A stretch of DNA of 6,517 nt from contig JASGDB010000037.1 of assembly GCA_049841315.1 (NCBI GenBank), forward strand, positions 1-6,517, in the 5' to 3' direction. The stretch comes from JASGDB01 sp049841315 (GTDB taxonomy: Bacteria > Bacteroidota > Bacteroidia > Flavobacteriales > Weeksellaceae). Numbering within the stretch: the first letter of the stretch is position 1; each line of letters begins with the position of its first letter. The notes beneath the pieces are model-generated. The model saw only the letters and a list, made by a program, of their open reading frames with translations. It was not told the origin of the DNA and ran no database searches. A program made the position numbers and the translations under genes. Below, in pieces: positions 4,503 through 6,517 of this stretch.

Positions 4503-6170
4503 ATGTGCGGAATTGTATGCCTGTTTGATGCGAAACAAAAAACCGAAACTTTAAGACCTCAGGTTCTGGAAATGTCAAAAAAAATCCGTCATCGCGGTCC
4601 GGACTGGAGCGGGGTTTTTCAAAACGATAAAACCATTTTCTCTCACGAACGTCTGGCGATTGTAGACCCTACTTCCGGAAAACAGCCTCTTTTTACCAAA
4701 GACGGAAAAGTTGTGCTTGCCGTAAATGGTGAAATATATAATCATCAGGAACTGAAAAAAGAATTTCCCGATTACGAATTTCTTACCCAATCCGACTGTG
4801 AGGTGATTCTCGCTTTATACCGTAAATACGGAAAAGATTTCGTGGAAAAACTCAACGGGATTTTTGCCTTTGCTTTGTATGATACAGAGAACGATGTCTA
4901 TATGGTGGCAAGAGACCACATGGGAATTTGCCCGCTTTATCAGGGCTGGGACAAAAACGGAAACTATTACGTCGCTTCCGAACTCAAAGCACTGGAAGGC
5001 GTTTGTAATACCATCGAAACATTTTTGCCGGGACATTTTCTGTTCAGCCCGGAAGGTCATGAATTACAGCAGTGGTACAAAAGGGAATGGACGGAATTTG
5101 ACCATGTAAAAGACAACGAAACTGATATTTCCGCAATTCGGAAAAGTCTGGAAGATGCCGTTCACAGGCAGTTGATGAGCGATGTTCCGTACGGAGTTTT
5201 ACTGTCGGGAGGTTTGGATTCTTCCATTATTTCTGCGGTTACGGCTAAGTATGCAAGACAGAGAATTGAAAGCGGTGATACGCAGGAAGCGTGGTATCCG
5301 CGACTGCACAGTTTTGCTGTCGGGTTGGAAGGTTCGCCGGATTTAATTGCCGCAAAAAAAGTAGCCGACCATATCGATTCTGTTCACCACGAAATTCATT
5401 TTACGGTTCAGGAAGGTCTGGATGCGGTTCGTGATGTAATTTATCATCTGGAAACGTATGATGTAACCACGGTTCGTGCTTCTACACCGATGTATCTTCT
5501 GGCAAGAGTGATTAAATCAATGGGAATAAAAATGGTGCTTTCGGGAGAAGGAAGCGATGAATTGTTCGGTGGTTATCTCTATTTTCACAAAGCTCCGAAT
5601 GCAAAGGAATTTCACGATGAAACCGTTAGAAAACTCGGAAAACTTCACCTTTACGATTGTTTGAGAGCCAACAAAGCATTGATGAGCTGGGGAATTGAAG
5701 GCAGAGTTCCGTTTCTGGATAAAGAATTTATGGATGTTGCGATGACTGTTAATCCGCAAGATAAAATGATTAACAAAGCCGAAGGCAGAATGGAAAAATG
5801 GGTGCTGAGAAAAGCCTTTGAAGACCTGCTCCCTCCTGAAGTGGCGTGGAGACAGAAAGAGCAGTTTTCCGACGGAGTAGGCTACAGCTGGATTGATACT
5901 TTAAAAGAAATAGCGGAAAAAGAAATCTCTGATGAAATGATGCAGAATGCAAAATTCCGTTTTCCGCAGAATACGCCTCAGAATAAGGAAGAATACCGGT
6001 ACAGAACTATTTTCGAGGAACATTTCCTGAGCGAAACGGCTGCGCTGACTGTTCCGTCCGTTCCGTCCGTTGCCTGCTCCACTCCTATCGCTCTGGAATG
6101 GGACGAAGCCTTCAAAAAAATGAACGACCCGAGTGGCAGAGCCGTGGCGGTTCATGAAACGGCATATTGA
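4503..6170 (+). CDS. asnB: Glutamine-hydrolysing asparagine synthetase B
   Basis: The enzyme makes asparagine from aspartate, glutamine and ATP, releasing glutamate, AMP and pyrophosphate in the cytoplasm. At 555 residues it matches E. coli AsnB (about 554) end to end. The start MCGI is certain, because Cys2 becomes the N-terminal nucleophile of the glutaminase domain (about 2-190). That domain also shows RHRGPD (29-34), HERLAIVD (48-55) and NGEIYN (75-80). The synthetase domain carries the pyrophosphate loop SGGLDSS (235-241), LSGEGSDELFGGY (346-358), GRVPFLD (400-406), KWVLRKAF (432-439) and RQKEQFSDGVGYSW (450-463). The C-terminal tail SGRAVAVHETAY is typical of AsnB. No key residue is missing. 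The gene appears to be a single transcription unit with its own promoter and terminator. An in-frame 9-bp tandem duplication at 6051-6068 gives VPSVPSV. Confidence 0.97.
   Translation: MCGIVCLFDAKQKTETLRPQVLEMSKKIRHRGPDWSGVFQNDKTIFSHERLAIVDPTSGKQPLFTKDGKVVLAVNGEIYNHQELKKEFPDYEFLTQSDCEVILALYRKYGKDFVEKLNGIFAFALYDTENDVYMVARDHMGICPLYQGWDKNGNYYVASELKALEGVCNTIETFLPGHFLFSPEGHELQQWYKREWTEFDHVKDNETDISAIRKSLEDAVHRQLMSDVPYGVLLSGGLDSSIISAVTAKYARQRIESGDTQEAWYPRLHSFAVGLEGSPDLIAAKKVADHIDSVHHEIHFTVQEGLDAVRDVIYHLETYDVTTVRASTPMYLLARVIKSMGIKMVLSGEGSDELFGGYLYFHKAPNAKEFHDETVRKLGKLHLYDCLRANKALMSWGIEGRVPFLDKEFMDVAMTVNPQDKMINKAEGRMEKWVLRKAFEDLLPPEVAWRQKEQFSDGVGYSWIDTLKEIAEKEISDEMMQNAKFRFPQNTPQNKEEYRYRTIFEEHFLSETAALTVPSVPSVACSTPIALEWDEAFKKMNDPSGRAVAVHETAY
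6051..6068 (+). repeat. 9-bp tandem duplication inside asnB
   Basis: GTTCCGTCC occurs twice in a row (6051-6059 and 6060-6068), followed by another GTT. It is in frame and encodes Val-Pro-Ser twice (residues 517-522) in the linker before the conserved tail, where the E. coli enzyme, as I recall it, has a similar glycine-proline segment. It is probably neutral. Confidence 0.7.
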
Positions 6171-6180
6171 TTTGAATTAA

Positions 6181-6210
6181 AAAATCCCTCTTTTTCGGAG
6201 GGATTTTCTT
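6181..6210 (+). terminator. Intrinsic terminator of asnB
   Basis: AAAATCCCTC (6181-6190) pairs with GAGGGATTTT (6198-6207), plus a T-G closing pair, around loop TTTTC. The 3' side runs into a T-rich tail (ATTTTCTT). It begins ten bases after the asnB stop. The A-tract on the 5' side means it could also stop minus-strand transcripts. Confidence 0.85.
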
Positions 6211-6278
6211 AAAAAAAGTAAAAAGTAGGCTCTTCGCCATTTTGTATGGAAAAAAAAATATCCATATTATTTTAAAAT
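6211..6278. other. Spacer between asnB terminator and long inverted repeat
   Basis: No gene is visible. Two weak stems occur: GGC-tcttc-GCC (6228-6238) and TATGGA / TCCATA (6245-6250 with 6261-6266, ten-base A-rich loop, then TTATTTT). The A-rich start contains a repeated AAAAAGTA word (6213-6227). Confidence 0.35.
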
Positions 6279-6440
6279 GACATCGGAAACGGAGGCGTTA
6301 AAAATTTTAAAGAATTTTCGTTAAAAAATTTCCACTGTTCGAGGGCGGGACAAAATTTCATTATGCTACTAATTTAGGTTTCCGCCCGAGTTTTGGAAAT
6401 TTTAGAAAATTGTTTAAAATTTTAGCCGAGTTTCCAAGTC
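6279..6440. repeat. Long imperfect inverted repeat (MITE/REP-like element)
   Basis: The left arm (6285-6348) and the reverse complement of the right arm (6382-6435) align almost throughout: GGAAAC, GGC, TAAAA, TTTTAAA, AATTTTC, TAAAA, TTTCCA, TCG and GGCGG occur in the same order in both. By hand, about 47 of the 54 right-arm bases can pair, with small bulges mostly on the left. GAC (6279-6281) and GTC (6438-6440) extend the ends. The 33-base loop is 6349-6381. No ORF of useful length crosses it, no transposase is present and no target-site duplication is obvious. It could be a non-autonomous mobile element, a REP-like repeat or a structured RNA. I recall similar sequence in flavobacterial intergenic regions but cannot confirm it. 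Confidence 0.65.
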
Positions 6441-6477
6441 TTGAACTTTTGGTTCTTTTGTTTCAAGACAAAAGAAC
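6438..6477. repeat. Hairpin with two competing pairings
   Basis: GTTCTTTTG (6452-6460) and CAAAAGAAC (6469-6477) form a perfect 9-bp stem with an eight-base loop. The loop and the start of the 3' arm, TTCAAGAC (6462-6469), are also a perfect complement of GTCTTGAA (6438-6445), so both stems cannot form together. GTC at 6438-6440 is in addition the tip of the long inverted repeat's right arm. It probably belongs to the same repeat family. No T-tract follows, so it is not an evident terminator. Confidence 0.6.
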
Positions 6478-6517
6478 AGGAATTGAGAATTTATAGATAA
6501 ATGTTAATTTTAAAATC

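Noticed and set aside
2416..6170. A functional link between the PNGase-like protein (Asn to Asp on glycoproteins) and asnB (Asp to Asn)
   Set aside because: They act in different compartments, are separated by 422 bp with separate transcription signals, and asnB is a general biosynthetic gene.
1..6517. CRISPR array, tRNA, rRNA, transposase or defence genes
   Set aside because: No regularly spaced direct repeats, no cloverleaf or rRNA-like sequence and no matching protein motifs were seen on either strand.

Overview
The window looks like chromosomal DNA from a flavobacterium (Bacteroidota), most likely the Chryseobacterium / Kaistella / Elizabethkingia group. The grounds are moderately AT-rich genes with very AT-rich spacers, several exact matches to the Bacteroidota promoter -7 element TAnnTTTG next to gene starts, almost no Shine-Dalgarno sequences, a GLPGLI-like domain, and a PNGase F-type protein. 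The genus is inferred from protein recall, not from a search.

Layout. Bases 1-335 hold no convincing gene: a hairpin repeat sits at the left edge and a pair of compact hairpins at 313-352. A small zinc-ribbon protein of the YjdM/PhnA family lies on the minus strand (356-688). An 84-bp divergent spacer separates it from a very AT-rich plus-strand gene for a small unknown lipoprotein (773-1147). Next come an RsmB-type rRNA cytosine methyltransferase (1192-2394) and, 21 bp later, a secreted 554-residue protein with a GLPGLI-like N-terminal half and a PNGase F-like C-terminal half (2416-4080). Bases 4081-4502 are non-coding. They hold two small hairpins, an apparent minus-strand promoter plus terminator with no protein gene between them, and the AT-rich promoter region of asnB. 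asnB (4503-6170) encodes a full-length glutamine-dependent asparagine synthetase and ends in a clear intrinsic terminator. Bases 6211-6517 hold no gene but contain a large imperfect inverted repeat (about 6279-6440), followed by a hairpin with two competing pairings.

The genes do not form one pathway. rsmB and asnB are housekeeping functions, yjdM is a widespread small protein of uncertain role, and the PNGase F-like protein probably acts on host or environmental glycoproteins. Only rsmB and the PNGase F-like gene are close enough to share a transcript. No defence system, CRISPR array, transposase, rRNA or tRNA is visible. The parts least explained by known gene families are the non-coding structures, namely the putative minus-strand small RNA at about 4150-4254 and the long inverted repeat at the right end, together with the altered active-site pattern of the PNGase F-like protein.
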